DNA of 64,000 bases from Megachile rotundata (taxonomy: Eukaryota > Arthropoda > Insecta > Hymenoptera > Megachilidae), in NCBI RefSeq assembly GCF_050947335.1, contig NC_134997.1, positions 806,001 through 870,000 on the forward strand. The letters run 5' to 3'. The position numbers and the translations under genes were made by a program. Positions 45,711-61,379 of the stretch are shown here, piece by piece; the first letter of the stretch is position 1, and each line of letters starts with the position of its first letter. The notes below the pieces were generated by a model. The model saw only the letters and a program-made list of their open reading frames with translations, ran no database searches and was not told the origin of the DNA.

Positions 45711-47737
45711 ACAATCGCAATCAAACAATCGCAATCACACAATCGCAATCACACAAACGCAATCACACAATCGCAATCACACAATCGCAATCACACAATC
45801 GCAATGACACAATCGCAATCACACAATCGCAATCACACAATCGCAATCACACAATCGCAATCACACAATCAAACAATCACACAACCACAATCCCACAATC
45901 ACAATCGCACAATCACAATCACACAATCGCAATCACACAAACGCAATCACACAATCACAATCACACGATCGCAATCACACGATCGCAATCACACGATCGC
46001 AATCACACGATCACAATCACACGATCGCAATCACACGATAACAATCACACTATCACGATCGCACAATCACAGTCACACAATCACAGTCACACAATCACAA
46101 TCACACAGTCACACAATCACAATCACAATCACAATCACAATCAGAATCACAATCACAATCACAATCACAATCACAATCACAATCACAATCACACAATCAC
46201 AGTCACGATCACACAATCACAATCACACAATCACAATCCCACAATCACAATCACACAATCACAGTCACACAATCACAATCACACAATCGCACAGTCACAA
46301 TCCCACAATCACGATCACCCAATCACGATCACCCATTCACGATCACCCTATCACGATCACCCAATCACGATCACACAATCACGATCACACAATCACGATC
46401 ACACAATCACGATCACACAATCACACAGTCACAATCCCACAATCACGATCACACAATCACGACCACACAGTCACAATCACACAATCGCAATCACAATCAC
46501 ACAATCACAGTCACACAATCACAATCGCACAACCACAACCACACAATCCCACAGTCACAATCCCACAATCACGATCACACAATCACGACCACACAGTCAC
46601 GATCACACAATCGCAATCACACAATCACAATCATACAATCACAATCACACAATCACAACCACACAATCACAATCACACAATCACAATCACACAATCACAA
46701 TCACACAATCACGATCCCACAGTCACGATCCCGCAATCACGATCACACAATCACGATCACACAATCACCATCACACAATCACGACCACACAATCACGACC
46801 ACACAATCACGATCACACAATCACGATCACACAATCACGATCACACTATCACGATCACACAATCACGATCACACAATCACGATCACACAATCACGATCAC
46901 ACAATCACGATCACACAATCACGATCACACAATCACGATCGCACAATCACGATCACACAATCACCATCACACAATCACAATCACACAATCACAATCACAC
47001 AATCCCAATCACACAATCACAATCACACAATCACAATCACAAAATCACAATCACACAATCACGACCACACAATCACGACCACACAATCACGACCACACAA
47101 TCACGACCACACAATCACGAGTACACTATCACGATCACATAATCACGGTCACACAATCACGATCACACAATCACGATCACACAATCACACAATCACAATC
47201 ACAATCACAATCACACAATCGCGATCACGCAATCGCGATCACGCAATCGCGATCACGCAATCACGATCACACAATCACGATCACACAATCACGATCACAC
47301 AATCGCGATCACACAATCACGACCACACAATCACACAGTCAAAATCCCACAATGACAATCACACTATCACGACCACACAGTCACGATCACACGATCACGA
47401 TCACACTATCACGATCACCCTATCACGATCACACAATCACAGTCACACAATCACAATCACACAGTCACACAATCACAATCACAGTCACACAATCACAATC
47501 ACACAATCAAACAATCGCGATCAAACAATCGCGATCACACAATCGCGATCACACAATCGCGATCACACAAACGCGATCACACAATCGCGATCGCACAATC
47601 GCGATCACACAATCACAATCACACAATCACAATCACACAATCAAACAATCGCAATCAAACAATCGCAATCACACAATCGCAATCACACAAACGCAATCAC
47701 ACAATCGCAATCACACAATCGCAGTCACACAATCGCA

Positions 47738-47953
47738 ATGACACAATCGCAATCACACAATCGCAAACACAATCGCAATCACACAAACACAATCACACAA
47801 TCACAATCACACAATCACAATCACACAATCAAACAATCGCAATCAAACAATCGCAATCACACAATCGCAATCACACAAACGCAATCACACAATCGCAATC
47901 ACACAATCGCAGTCACACAATCGCAATGACACAATCGCAATCACACAATCGCA
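47738..47953 (+). repeat. 188-bp local tandem duplication
   Basis: The string from caATGac through GCAAACACAATCGC occurs at 47,738 and again at 47,926, offset 188. Between them lie a short canonical run, AATCAAACAATCGC units and a CGCAGTC variant, also duplicated. Block H copy 2 has a single such element, at 54,184. Confidence 0.85.
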
Positions 47954-47960
47954 AACACAA

Positions 47961-48974
47961 TCGCAATCACACAAACACAATCACACAATCACAATCACAC
48001 AATCACGACCACACAATCACGACCACACAATCACGACCACACTATCACGACCACACAATCACGAGTACACTATCACGATCACACAATCACGATCACACAA
48101 TCACGATCACACAATCACGATCACACAATCACGATCACACAATCACGATCACACAATCACAATCACACAATCACGATCACACAATCACAATCACACAACC
48201 ACAACCACACAATCACACAGTCACAATCCCACAATCACGATCACACAATCACGACCACACAGTCACGATCACACAATCGCAATCACAATCCCACAATCAC
48301 AATCACAATCACACAATCACAGTCACACAATCACAATCAGACAACCACAACCGCACAATCACACAGTCACAATCCCACAATCAGGATCACACAATCACGA
48401 TCACACAATCACGATCACACAATCACGATCACACAATCACACCGTCACAATCCCACAATCACAATCACACAATCACGATCCCACAGTCACGATCCCACAA
48501 TCACGATCACACAATCACAATCACACAATCACGACCACACAATCACGACCACACAATCACGATCACACAATCACGATCACACAATCACGATCACATAATC
48601 ACGATCACACAATCACGATCACACAATCACAATCACACAATCACGATCACACAATCACGATCACACAATCACAATCACACAACCACAACCACACAATCAC
48701 ACAGTCACAATCCCACAATCACGATCACATAATCACGACCACACAGTCACAATCACACAATCGCAATCACAATCCCACAATCACAATCACACAATCATAG
48801 TCACACAATCACAATCACACAACCACAACCACACAATCACACAGTCACAATCCCACAATCACGATCACACAATCACGATCACACAATCACGATCACCCAA
48901 TCACGATCACCCAATCACGATCACCCAATCACGATCACCAAATCACGATCACCCAATCACGATCACACGATCAC
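47961..48974 (+). repeat. Partial repeat E unit joined to block G fragment
   Basis: About 47,995-48,600 follows repeat E from its GAGTACAC marker (48,063, as at 37,181 and 39,023) through CAATCAGGATC and CACACCGTC. It then switches to a block G fragment: 48,660-48,974 resembles 43,140-43,450 and 49,610-49,930. The switch back into the start of block H copy 2 falls in CACACGATCACAATC units near 48,975, where one extra unit is present. Confidence 0.75.
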
Positions 48975-51900
48975 AATCACACGATCACAATCACACGATC
49001 ACAATCACACAATCACAATCACACAATCACACAATCACAATCACACAATCACAATCACACAATCACAATCACACAATCAAACAATCGCAATCAAACAAGC
49101 GCAATCACACAATCGCAATTACACAAACGCAATCACACGATCGCAATCACACAATCGCAATCACACAATCGCAATGACACAATCGCAATCACACAATCGC
49201 AATCACACAATCGCAATCACACAATCGCAATCACACAATCGCAATCACACAATCGCAATCACACAATCGCAATCGCACAATCAAACAATCACACAACCAC
49301 AATCCCACAATCACAATCGCACAATCACAATCACACAATCGCAATCACACAAACGCAATCACACAATCGCAATCACACGATCACAATCACACTATCACGA
49401 TCGCACAATCACGATCACACAATCACGATCCCACAGTCACGATCCCACAATCACGATCACACAATCACAATCACACAATCACGACCACACAATCACGACC
49501 ACACAATCACGATCACACAATCACGATCACACAATCACGATCACATAATCACGATCACACAATCACGATCACACAATCACGATCACACAATCACAATCAC
49601 ACAATCACGATCACACAATCACAATCACACAACCACAACCACACAATCACACAGTCACAATCCCACAATCACGATCACATAATCACGACCACACAGTCAC
49701 AATCACACAATCGCAATCACAATCCCACAATCACAATCACACAATCATAGTCACACAATCACAATCACACAACCACAACCACACAATCACACAGTCACAA
49801 TCCCACAATCACGATCACACAATCACGATCACACAATCACGATCACCCAATCACGATCACCCAATCACGATCACCCAATCACGATCACCAAATCACGATC
49901 ACCCAATCACGATCACACGATCACAATCACACGATCACAATCACACAATCACAATCACACAATCACACAATCACAATCACACAATCACAATCACACAATC
50001 ACAATCACACAATCACAATCACGCAATCACAATAACACAATCACAATCACACAATCACAATCACACAATCGCAATCACACAATCGCAATCACACAATCGC
50101 AATCACACAATCAAACAATCACACAATCACGATCGCACAATCACGATCGCACAATCACGATCGCACAATCACGATCGCACAATCACCATCACACTATCAC
50201 GATCACAAAATCACGATCACACAATCACCATCACACTTTCACGATCACAAAATCACGATCACAATCACGATCACACAATCACGATTACAGAATCCTAATC
50301 ACACAATCAGGATCGCACAATCACGATCACATAATCACGGTCACACAATCACTATCACACAATCACGATCACACAATAACGATCACACAATCACACAATC
50401 ACAATCACAATCACATAATCACAATCACACAATCACAATCACACAATCACACAATCACAATCACACAATCACAATCAAACAATGACGATCACACAATCAC
50501 GATCACACAATCACGATCACACAATCACGATCACACAATCACGATCACACAATCACGATCACACAATCACGATCACACAATCACGATCACACAATCACGA
50601 TCACACAATCGCGATCACACAATCACGACCACACAATCACACAGTCAAAATCCCACAATGACGATCACACTATCACGACCACACAGTCACGATCACACAA
50701 TCACGATCACACTATCATGATCACCCTATCACGATCACACAATCACAGTCACACAATCACAATCACACAGTCACACAATCACAATCACAATCACAATCAC
50801 AATCACACAATCACAGTCACGATCACACAATCACAATCACACAATCACAATCCCACAATCACAATCACACAATCACAATCCCACAATCACAATCACACGA
50901 TCACAGTCACAGAATCACAATCACACAATCCCACAATCACGATCACCCAATCACGGTCACCCAATCACGATCACACGATCACAATCACACGATCACAATC
51001 ACACTATCACAATCACACAATCACAATCACACAATCACAATCACACAATCACAATCATACAATCACAATCACACAATCACAATCACACAATCACAATCAC
51101 ACAATCAAACAATCGCGATCAAACAATCGCGATCACACAATCGCGATCACACAATCGCGATCACACAAACGCGATCACACAATCGCGATCACACAATCGC
51201 GATCACACAATCACAATCACACAATCACAATCACACAATCACAATCACACAATCAAACAATCGCAATCAAACAATCGCAATCACTCAATCGCAATCACAC
51301 AAACGCAATCACACAATCGCAATCACACAATCGCAATCACACAATCGCAATCACACAATCGCAATCACAAAATCGCAATCACACAATCGCAATCGCACAA
51401 ACACAATCACACAATCACAATCACACAATCACAATCACACAATCACAATCACACAATCACAATCACACAATCACAATCACACAATCACAATCACACAATC
51501 ACAATCACACAATCACAATCACACAATCACAATCACACAATCACAATCACACAATCACAATCACACAATCACAATCACACAATCACAATCACACAATCAC
51601 AATCACACAATCACAATCACACAATCACAATCACACAATCACAATCACACAATCACAATCACACAATCACAATCACACAATCACAATCACACAATCACAA
51701 TCACACAATCACAATCACACAATCAAACAATCGCAATCAAACAATCGCAATCACACAATCGCAATCACACAAACGCAATCACACAATCGCAATCACACAA
51801 TCGCAATCACACAATCGCAATGACACAATCGCAATCACACAATCGCAATCACACAATCGCAATCACACAATCAAACAATCACACAACCACAATCCCACAA

Positions 51901-54240
51901 TCACAATCACACAATCACAATCACACAATCACAATCACACAATCACAATCACACAATCACAATCACACAATCACAATCACACAATCACAATCACACAATC
52001 ACAATCACACAATCACAATCACACAATCACAATCACACAATCACAATCACACAATCACAATCACACAATCACAATCACACAATCACAATCACACAATCAC
52101 AATCACACAATCACAATCACACAATCACAATCACACAATCACAATCACACAATCAAACAATCGCAATCAAACAATCGCAATCACACAATCGCAATCACAC
52201 AAACGCAATCACACAATCGCAATCACACAATCGCAATCACACAATCGCAATGACACAATCGCAATCACACAATCGCAATCACACAATCGCAATCACACAA
52301 TCGCAATCACACAATCAAACAATCACACAACCACAATCCCACAATCACAATCGCACAATCACAATCACACAATCGCAATCACACAAACGCAATCACACAA
52401 TCACAATCACACGATCGCAATCACACGATCGCAATCACACGATCGCAATCACACGATCACAATCACACGATCGCAATCACACGATAACAATCACACTATC
52501 ACGATCGCACAATCACAGTCACACAATCACAGTCACACAATCACAATCACACAGTCACACAATCACAATCACAATCACAATCACAATCAGAATCACAATC
52601 ACAATCACAATCACAATCACAATCACAATCACAATCACACAATCACAGTCACGATCACACAATCACAATCACACAATCACAATCCCACAATCACAATCAC
52701 ACAATCACAGTCACACAATCACAATCACACAATCGCACAGTCACAATCCCACAATCACGATCACCCAATCACGATCACCCATTCACGATCACCCTATCAC
52801 GATCACCCAATCACGATCACACAATCACGATCACACAATCACGATCACACAATCACGATCACACAATCACACAGTCACAATCCCACAATCACGATCACAC
52901 AATCACGACCACACAGTCACAATCACACAATCGCAATCACAATCACACAATCACAGTCACACAATCACAATCGCACAACCACAACCACACAATCCCACAG
53001 TCACAATCCCACAATCACGATCACACAATCACGACCACACAGTCACGATCACACAATCGCAATCACACAATCACAATCATACAATCACAATCACACAATC
53101 ACAACCACACAATCACAATCACACAATCACAATCACACAATCACAATCACACAATCACGATCCCACAGTCACGATCCCGCAATCACGATCACACAATCAC
53201 GATCACACAATCACCATCACACAATCACGACCACACAATCACGACCACACAATCACGATCACACAATCACGATCACACAATCACGATCACACTATCACGA
53301 TCACACAATCACGATCACACAATCACGATCACACAATCACGATCACACAATCACGATCACACAATCACGATCACACAATCACGATCGCACAATCACGATC
53401 ACACAATCACCATCACACAATCACAATCACACAATCACAATCACACAATCCCAATCACACAATCACAATCACACAATCACAATCACAAAATCACAATCAC
53501 ACAATCACGACCACACAATCACGACCACACAATCACGACCACACAATCACGACCACACAATCACGAGTACACTATCACGATCACATAATCACGGTCACAC
53601 AATCACGATCACACAATCACGATCACACAATCACACAATCACAATCACAATCACAATCACACAATCGCGATCACGCAATCGCGATCACGCAATCGCGATC
53701 ACGCAATCACGATCACACAATCACGATCACACAATCACGATCACACAATCGCGATCACACAATCACGACCACACAATCACACAGTCAAAATCCCACAATG
53801 ACAATCACACTATCACGACCACACAGTCACGATCACACGATCACGATCACACTATCACGATCACCCTATCACGATCACACAATCACAGTCACACAATCAC
53901 AATCACACAGTCACACAATCACAATCACAGTCACACAATCACAATCACACAATCAAACAATCGCGATCAAACAATCGCGATCACACAATCGCGATCACAC
54001 AATCGCGATCACACAAACGCGATCACACAATCGCGATCGCACAATCGCGATCACACAATCACAATCACACAATCACAATCACACAATCAAACAATCGCAA
54101 TCAAACAATCGCAATCACACAATCGCAATCACACAAACGCAATCACACAATCGCAATCACACAATCGCAGTCACACAATCGCAATGACACAATCGCAATC
54201 ACACAATCGCAAACACAATCGCAATCACACAAACACAATC
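48975..54240 (+). repeat. Block H, copy 2 (about 5.3 kb)
   Basis: Partner of 42,500-47,960. Translation of 52,250-54,187 in one forward frame shows no difference by eye from the corresponding part of 45,804-47,741. The copies are therefore either very young, actively homogenised, or an assembly duplication. Confidence 0.87.
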
Positions 54241-56400
54241 ACACAATCACAATCACACAATCACAATCACACAATCACAATCACACAATCACAATCACAC
54301 AATCACAATCACACAATCACAATCACACAATCACAATCACACAATCACAATCACACAATCACAATCACACAATCAAACAATCGCAATCAAACAATCGCAA
54401 TCAAACAATCGCAATCACACAATCGCAATCACACAAACGCAATCACACAATCACAATCACACAATCGCAATCACAATCACAATCACACAATCGCGATCAC
54501 ACAATCACAATCACACAATCACGACCACACAATCACGACCACACAATCACGACCACACTATCACGACCACACAATCACGAGTACACTATCACGATCACAC
54601 AATCACGATCACACAATCACGATCACACAATCACGATCACACAATCACGATCACACAATCACGATCACACAATCACAATCACACAATCACGATCACACAA
54701 TCACAATCACACAACCACAACCACACAATCACACAGTCACAATCCCACAATCACGATCACACAATCACGACCACACAGTCACGATCACACAATCGCAATC
54801 ACAATCCCACAATCACAATCACAATCACACAATCACAGTCACACAATCACAATCAGACAACCACAACCGCACAATCACACAGTCACAATCCCACAATCAG
54901 GATCACACAATCACGATCACACAATCACGATCACACAATCACGATCACACAATCACACCGTCACAATCCCACAATCACAATCACACAATCACGATCCCAC
55001 AGTCACGATCCCACAATCACGATCACACAATCACAATCACACAATCACGACCACACAATCACGACCACACAATCACGACCACACAATCACGTTCACACAA
55101 TCACGATCACACTATCACGATCACACAATCACGGTCACACAATCACGACCACACAATCACGATCACACAATCACGATCACACAATCACAATCACACAATC
55201 ACAATCACACAATCACAATCACACAATCACAATCACACAATCACAATCACACAATCACAATCACACAATCAAGACCACACAATCACGACCACACAATCAC
55301 GATCACAAAATCACGATTACACTATCACGATCACACAATCACGATCACACAATCACGATCACACAATCACGATCACACAATCACAATCACACAATCACGA
55401 TCACACAATCTCAATCACACAACCACAACCACACAATCACACAGTCACAATCCCACAATCACGATCACACAATCACGATCACACAATCACACAATCACAA
55501 TCACAATCACAATCACACAATCGCGATTACGCAATCGCGATCACGCAATCGCGATCACGCAATCACGATCACACAATCACGATCACACAATCACGATCAC
55601 ACAATCGCGATCACACAATCACGACCACACAATCACACAGTCAAAATCCCACAATGACGATCACACTATCACGACCACACAGTCACGATCACACGATCAC
55701 GATCACACTATCACGATCACCCTATCACGATCACACAATCACAGTCACACAATCACAATCACACAGTCACACAATCACAATCACAATCACAATCACAATC
55801 ACACAATCACAGTCACGATCACACAATCGCAATCACACAATCACAATCCCACAATCACAATCACACAATCACAGTCACAGAATCACAATCACACAATCCC
55901 ACAATCACGATCACCCAATCACGGTTACCCAATCACGATCACACGATCACAATCACACGATCACAATCACACAATCACAATCACACAATCACAATCACAA
56001 AATCACAATCACACAATCACAATCATACAATCACAATCACACAATCACAATCACACAATCACAATCACACAATCACAATCACACAATCACAATCACACAA
56101 TCAAACAATCGCGATCAAACAATCGCGATCACACAATCGCGATCACACAATCGCGATCACACAAACGCGATCACACAATCGCGATCACACAATCGCGATC
56201 ACACAATCACAATCACACAATCACAATCACACAATCAAACAATCGCAACCAAACAATCGCAATCACACAATCGCAATCACACAAACGCAATCACACAATC
56301 GCAATCACACAATCGCAATCACACAATCGCAATGACACAATCGCAATCACACAATCGAAAACACAATCGCAATCACACAAACACAATCACACAATCACAA
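54241..56400 (+). repeat. Repeat E, further copy (unit-3 type)
   Basis: Matches 38,650-40,870 (offset 15,556 at GAGTACAC 54,579; 15,528 at AATGACGATC 55,654 and at caATGac 56,332). It shares the private variants CACGTTCAC (GTTCAC at 55,091), AATCAAGACC and CGCGATTACGC. The offset change of 28 bp equals two 14-mers in a canonical run. Confidence 0.83.
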
Positions 56401-57060
56401 TCACACAATCACAATCACACAATCACAATCACACAATCACGATCACACAATCACGATCACACAATCACGATCACACAATCACAATCACACAATCACAATC
56501 ACACAATCACAATCACACAATCACAATCACACAATCACAATCACACAATCACAATCACACAATCACGACCACACAATCACGACCACACAATCACGATCAC
56601 AAAATCACGATTACACTATCACGATCACACAATCACGATCACACAATCACGATCACACAATCACGATCACACAATCACAATCACACAATCACGATCACAC
56701 AATCTCAATCACACAACCACAACCACACAATCACACAGTCACAATCCCACAATCACGATCACACAATCACGATCACACAATCACACAATCACAATCACAA
56801 TCACACAATCGCGATCACGCAATCGCGATCACGCAATCGCGATCACGCAATCACGATCACACAATCACGATCACACAATCACGATCACACAATCGCGATC
56901 ACACAATCAAACAATCGCAATCAAACAATCGCAATCACACAATCGCAATCACACAAACGCAATCACACAATCGCTATCACACAATCGCAATCACACAATC
57001 GCAATGACACAATCGCAATCACACAATCGCAATCACACAATCGCAATCACACAAACACAA
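56401..57060 (+). repeat. Second half of repeat E joined to CGCTATC module
   Basis: CACGATC and canonical units, a CAAAATCACGATTACAC marker near 56,600, a CGCGATCACGCAAT patch near 56,808-56,850, then AATCAAAC/AATCGC units with CGCTATC at 56,973. The last part matches 40,900-41,185. Confidence 0.78.
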
Positions 57061-57436
57061 TCACACAATCACAATCACACAATCACAATCACACAATCAC
57101 AATCACACAATCTCAATCACACAATCACAATCACACAATCACAATCACACAATCACAATCACACAATCACAATCACACAATCAAACAATCGCAATCAAAC
57201 AATCGCAATCAAACAATCGCAATCACACAATCGCAATCACACAAACGCAATCACACAATCGCAATCACACAATCGCAATCACACAATCGCAATCACACAA
57301 TCGCAATCACACAATCGCAATCACACAAACACAATCACACAATCACAATCACACAATCACAATCACAAAATCACAATCACACAATCACAATCACACAATC
57401 ATAATCACACAATCACAATCACACAATCACAATCAC
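57061..57436 (+). repeat. Canonical and AATCGC units
   Basis: Canonical runs (57,061-57,180 and 57,320-57,436), with CTCAATC, CAAAATC and CATAATC single variants, on both sides of an AATCAAAC/AATCGC block. No other sequence is present. Confidence 0.88.
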
Positions 57437-57610
57437 ACAATCACAATCGCACAATCACAATCGCACAATCACAATCGCACAATCACAATCGCACAATCAC
57501 AATCGCACAATCACAATCGCACAATCACAATCGCACAATCACAATCGCACAATCACAATCGCACAATCACAATCGCACAATCACAATCGCACAATCACAA
57601 TCGCACAATC
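57437..57610 (+). repeat. Private CACAATCACAATCG subarray
   Basis: About 12 consecutive identical units of CACAATCACAATCG. The 8-bp word is changed to CGCACAAT while the 6-bp word stays CACAAT, so there is one CpG per 14 bp and no CGATCG palindrome. I saw no other long run of this exact unit in the window, so it looks like a recent local amplification of one variant. Confidence 0.88.
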
Positions 57611-58109
57611 ACAATCACACAATCAAACAATCGCAATCAAACAATCGCAATCAAACAATCGCAATCACACAATCGCAATCACACAAACGCAATCACACAA
57701 TCGCAATCACACAATCGCAATCACACAATCGCAATCACACAATCGCAATCACACAATCGCAATCACACAAACACAATCACACAATCACAATCACACAATC
57801 ACAATCACAAAATCACAATCACACAATCACAATCACACAATCACAATCACACAATCACAATCACACAATCACAATCACACAATCACAATCACACAATCAC
57901 AATCACACAATCACAATCACACAATCACAATCACACAATCACAATCACACAATCACAATCACACAATCACAATCACACAATCACAATCTCACAATCACAA
58001 TCACACAATCACAATCACACAATCACAATCACACAATCAAACAATCGCAATCAAACAATCGCAATCACACAATCGCAATCACACAAACGCAATCACACAA
58101 TCGCAATCA
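57611..58109 (+). repeat. AATCGC block and canonical run
   Basis: AATCAAACAATCGC units, AATCGC units and a CAAACAC variant, then about 17 canonical units (57,800-58,035) with one CAAAATC and one CTCAC variant, closed by another AATCAAACAATCGC head. Confidence 0.88.
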
Positions 58110-59930
58110 CACAATCGCAATCACACAATCGCAATCACACAATCGCAATCACACAATCGCAATCACACAATCGCAATCACACAATCGCAATCACACAATC
58201 GCAATCACACAATCGCAATCACACAATCGCAATCACACAATCAAACAATCACACAACCACAATCCCACAATCACAATCGCACAATCACAATCACACAATC
58301 GCAATCACACAAACGCAATCACACAATCGCAATCACACGATCGCAATCACACGATCGCAATCACACGATCGCAATCACACGATCACAATCACACGATCGC
58401 AATCACACGATCACAATCACGCTATCACGATCGCACAATCACAGTCACACAATCACAGTCACACAATCACAATCACACAGTCACACAATCACAATCACAA
58501 TCACAATCACAATCAGAATCACAATCACAATCACAATCACAATCACAATCACAATCACACAATCACAGTCACGATCACACAATCACAATCACACAATCAC
58601 AATCCCACAATCACAATCACACAATCACAGTCACACAATCACAATCACACAATCGCACAGTCACAATCCCACAATCACGATCACCCAATCACGATCACCC
58701 ATTCACGATCACCCAATCACGATCACCCAATCACGATCACACAATCACGATCACACAATCACGATCACACAATCGCGATCACACAATCACACAGTCACAA
58801 TCCCACAATCACGATCACACAATCACGACCACACAGTCACAATCACACAATCGCAATCACAATCACACAATCACAGTCACACAATCACAATCGCACAACC
58901 ACAACCACACAATCCCACAGTCACAATCCCACAATCACGATCACACAATCACGACCACACAGTCACGATCACACAATCGCAATCACACAATCACAATCAT
59001 ACAATCACAATCACACAATCACAACCACACAATCACAATCACACAATCACCATCACACAATCACAATCACACAATCACGATCCCACAGTCACGATCCCAC
59101 AATCACGATCACACAATCACGATCACACAATCACCATCACACAATCACGACCACACAATCACGACCACACAATCACGATCACACAATCACGATCACACAA
59201 TCACGATCACACTATCACGATCACACAATCACGATCACACAATCACGATCACACAATCACGATCACACAATCACGATCACACAATCACGATCACACAATC
59301 ACGATCACACAATCACGATCACACAATCACCATCACACAATCACAATCACACAATCACAATCACACAATCACAATCACACAATCACAATCACACAATCAC
59401 AATCACACAATCACAATCACACAATCACGACCACACAATCACGACCACACAATCACGACCACACAATCACGACCACACAATCACGAGTACACTATCACGA
59501 TCACACAATCACGATCACACAATCACGATCACACAATCACGATCACACAATCACGATCACACAATCACAATCACACAATCACGATCACACAATCACAATC
59601 ACACAACCACAACCACACAATCACACAGTCACAATCCCACAATCACGATCACACAATCACGACCACACAGTCACGATCACACAATCGCAATCACAATCCC
59701 ACAATCACAATCACAATCACACAATCACAGTCACACAATCACAATCAGACAACCACAACCACACAATCACACAGTCACAATCCCACAATCACAATCACAC
59801 AATCACAATCACACAATCACAATCACACAATCACAATCACACAATCACGACCACACAATCACGACCACACAATCACGATCACAAAATCACGATTACACTA
59901 TCACGATCACACAATCACGATCACATAATC
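58110..59930 (+). repeat. Block F, diverged copy, joined to repeat E end
   Basis: Repeats the order of 34,030-35,415: AATCGC run, AATCAAACAATCAC, CACGATCGC units, CAGAAT-containing hexamer tract (about 58,490-58,555), CACCCATTC, CCCACAGTC units, GAGTACAC at 59,485. It differs by extra AATCGC units and by CACCCAATC where the others have CACCCTATC. After 59,780 it joins the CAAAATCACGATTACAC part of repeat E. Confidence 0.8.
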
Positions 59931-61379
59931 ACGATCACACAATCACGATCACACAATCACAATCACACAATCACGATCACACAATCTCAATCACACAACC
60001 ACAACCACACAATCACACAGTCACAATCCCACAATCACGATCACACAATCACGATCACACAATCACACAATCACAATCACAATCACAATCACACAATCGC
60101 GATCACGCAATCGCGATCACGCAATCACGATCACACAATCACGATCACACAATCACGATCACACAATCACAATCACACAACCACAACCACACAATCACAC
60201 CGTCACAATCCCACAATCACGATCACACAATCACAATCACACAATCGCAATCACAATCCCACAATCACAATCACACAATCACAGTCACACAATCACAATC
60301 ACACAACCACAACCACACAATCACACAGTCAAAATCCCACAATCACGATCGCACTATCACGACCACACAGTCACGATCACACAATCACGATCACACTATC
60401 ACGATCACATTATCACGATCACACTATCGCGATCACACAATCACAGTCACACAATCACAATCACACAGTCACACAATCACAATCACAATCACAATCACAA
60501 TCACAATCACACAATCACAGTCACGATCACACAATCACAATCACACAATCACAATCCCACAATCACAATCACACAATCACAGTCACACAATCACAATCAC
60601 ACAATCGCACAGTCACAATCCCACAATCACGATCACCCAATCACGATCACCCATTCACGATCACCCAATCACGATCACACAATCACGATCACACTATCAC
60701 GACCACACAGTCACGATCACACGATCACGATCACACTATCACGATCACCCTATCACGATCACACAATCACAGTCACACAATCACAATCACACAGTCACAC
60801 AATCACAATCACAATCACAATCACAATCACAATCACAATCACACAATCACAGTCACGATCACACAATCACAATCACACAATCACAATCCCACAATCACAA
60901 TCACACAATCACAATCCCACAATCACAATCACACAATCACAGTCACAGAATCACAATCACACAATCCCACAATCACGATCACCCAATCACGGTCACCCAA
61001 TCACGATCACACGATCACAATCACACGATCACAATCACACAATCACAATCACACAATCACAATCACACAATCACAATCACACAATCACAATCATACAATC
61101 ACAATCACACAATCACAATCACACAATCACAATCACACAATCAAACAATCGCGATCAAACTATCGCGATCACACAATCGCGATCACACAATCGCGATCAC
61201 ACAAACGCGATCACACAATCGCGATCGCACAATCGCGATCACACAATCACAATCACACAATCACAATCACACAATCAAACAATCGCAATCAAACAATCGC
61301 AATCACACAATCGCAATCACACAAACGCAATCACACAATCGCAATCACACAATCGCAATCACACAATCGCAATGACACA
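59931..61379 (+). repeat. Mosaic of repeat E, hexamer tract and CGCGATC modules
   Basis: AATCTCAATC near 59,984, a short CGCGATCACGCAAT patch, a CACACCGTC unit, two hexamer tracts (about 60,478-60,508 and 60,803-60,842) each after a CACTATC chain, a CACCCATTC unit, then a CGCGATC module with a private CAAACTATCGC near 61,155 and AATCGC units to caATGac near 61,372. Confidence 0.78.

Larger units (their letters stand above)
42500..47960 (+). repeat. Block H, copy 1 (about 5.4 kb)
   Basis: Recurs at 48,975-54,240. Offsets are 6,474 (42,700 and 44,243), 6,460 (45,360) and 6,446 (45,804 to 47,741), so two single 14-bp losses in canonical runs separate the copies. It holds part of block G, a CACGATC run (44,010-44,130), a CGCGATC module, canonical runs at 44,936-45,262 and 45,457-45,710, and a copy of block F joined to the second half of repeat E. 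Confidence 0.87.

Noticed and set aside
51820..59928. Open forward frame of about 2,700 codons, and others of 700-2,500 codons (for example 33,588-41,135, 24,184-27,429)
   Set aside because: The canonical unit has no stop in any forward frame, so long frames are automatic. Overlapping frames encode the same repeat, starts come from single AATGAC or CATGATC variants, and no globular domain, signal peptide or non-repeat residue string is present. Indels between copies do not respect codon multiples.
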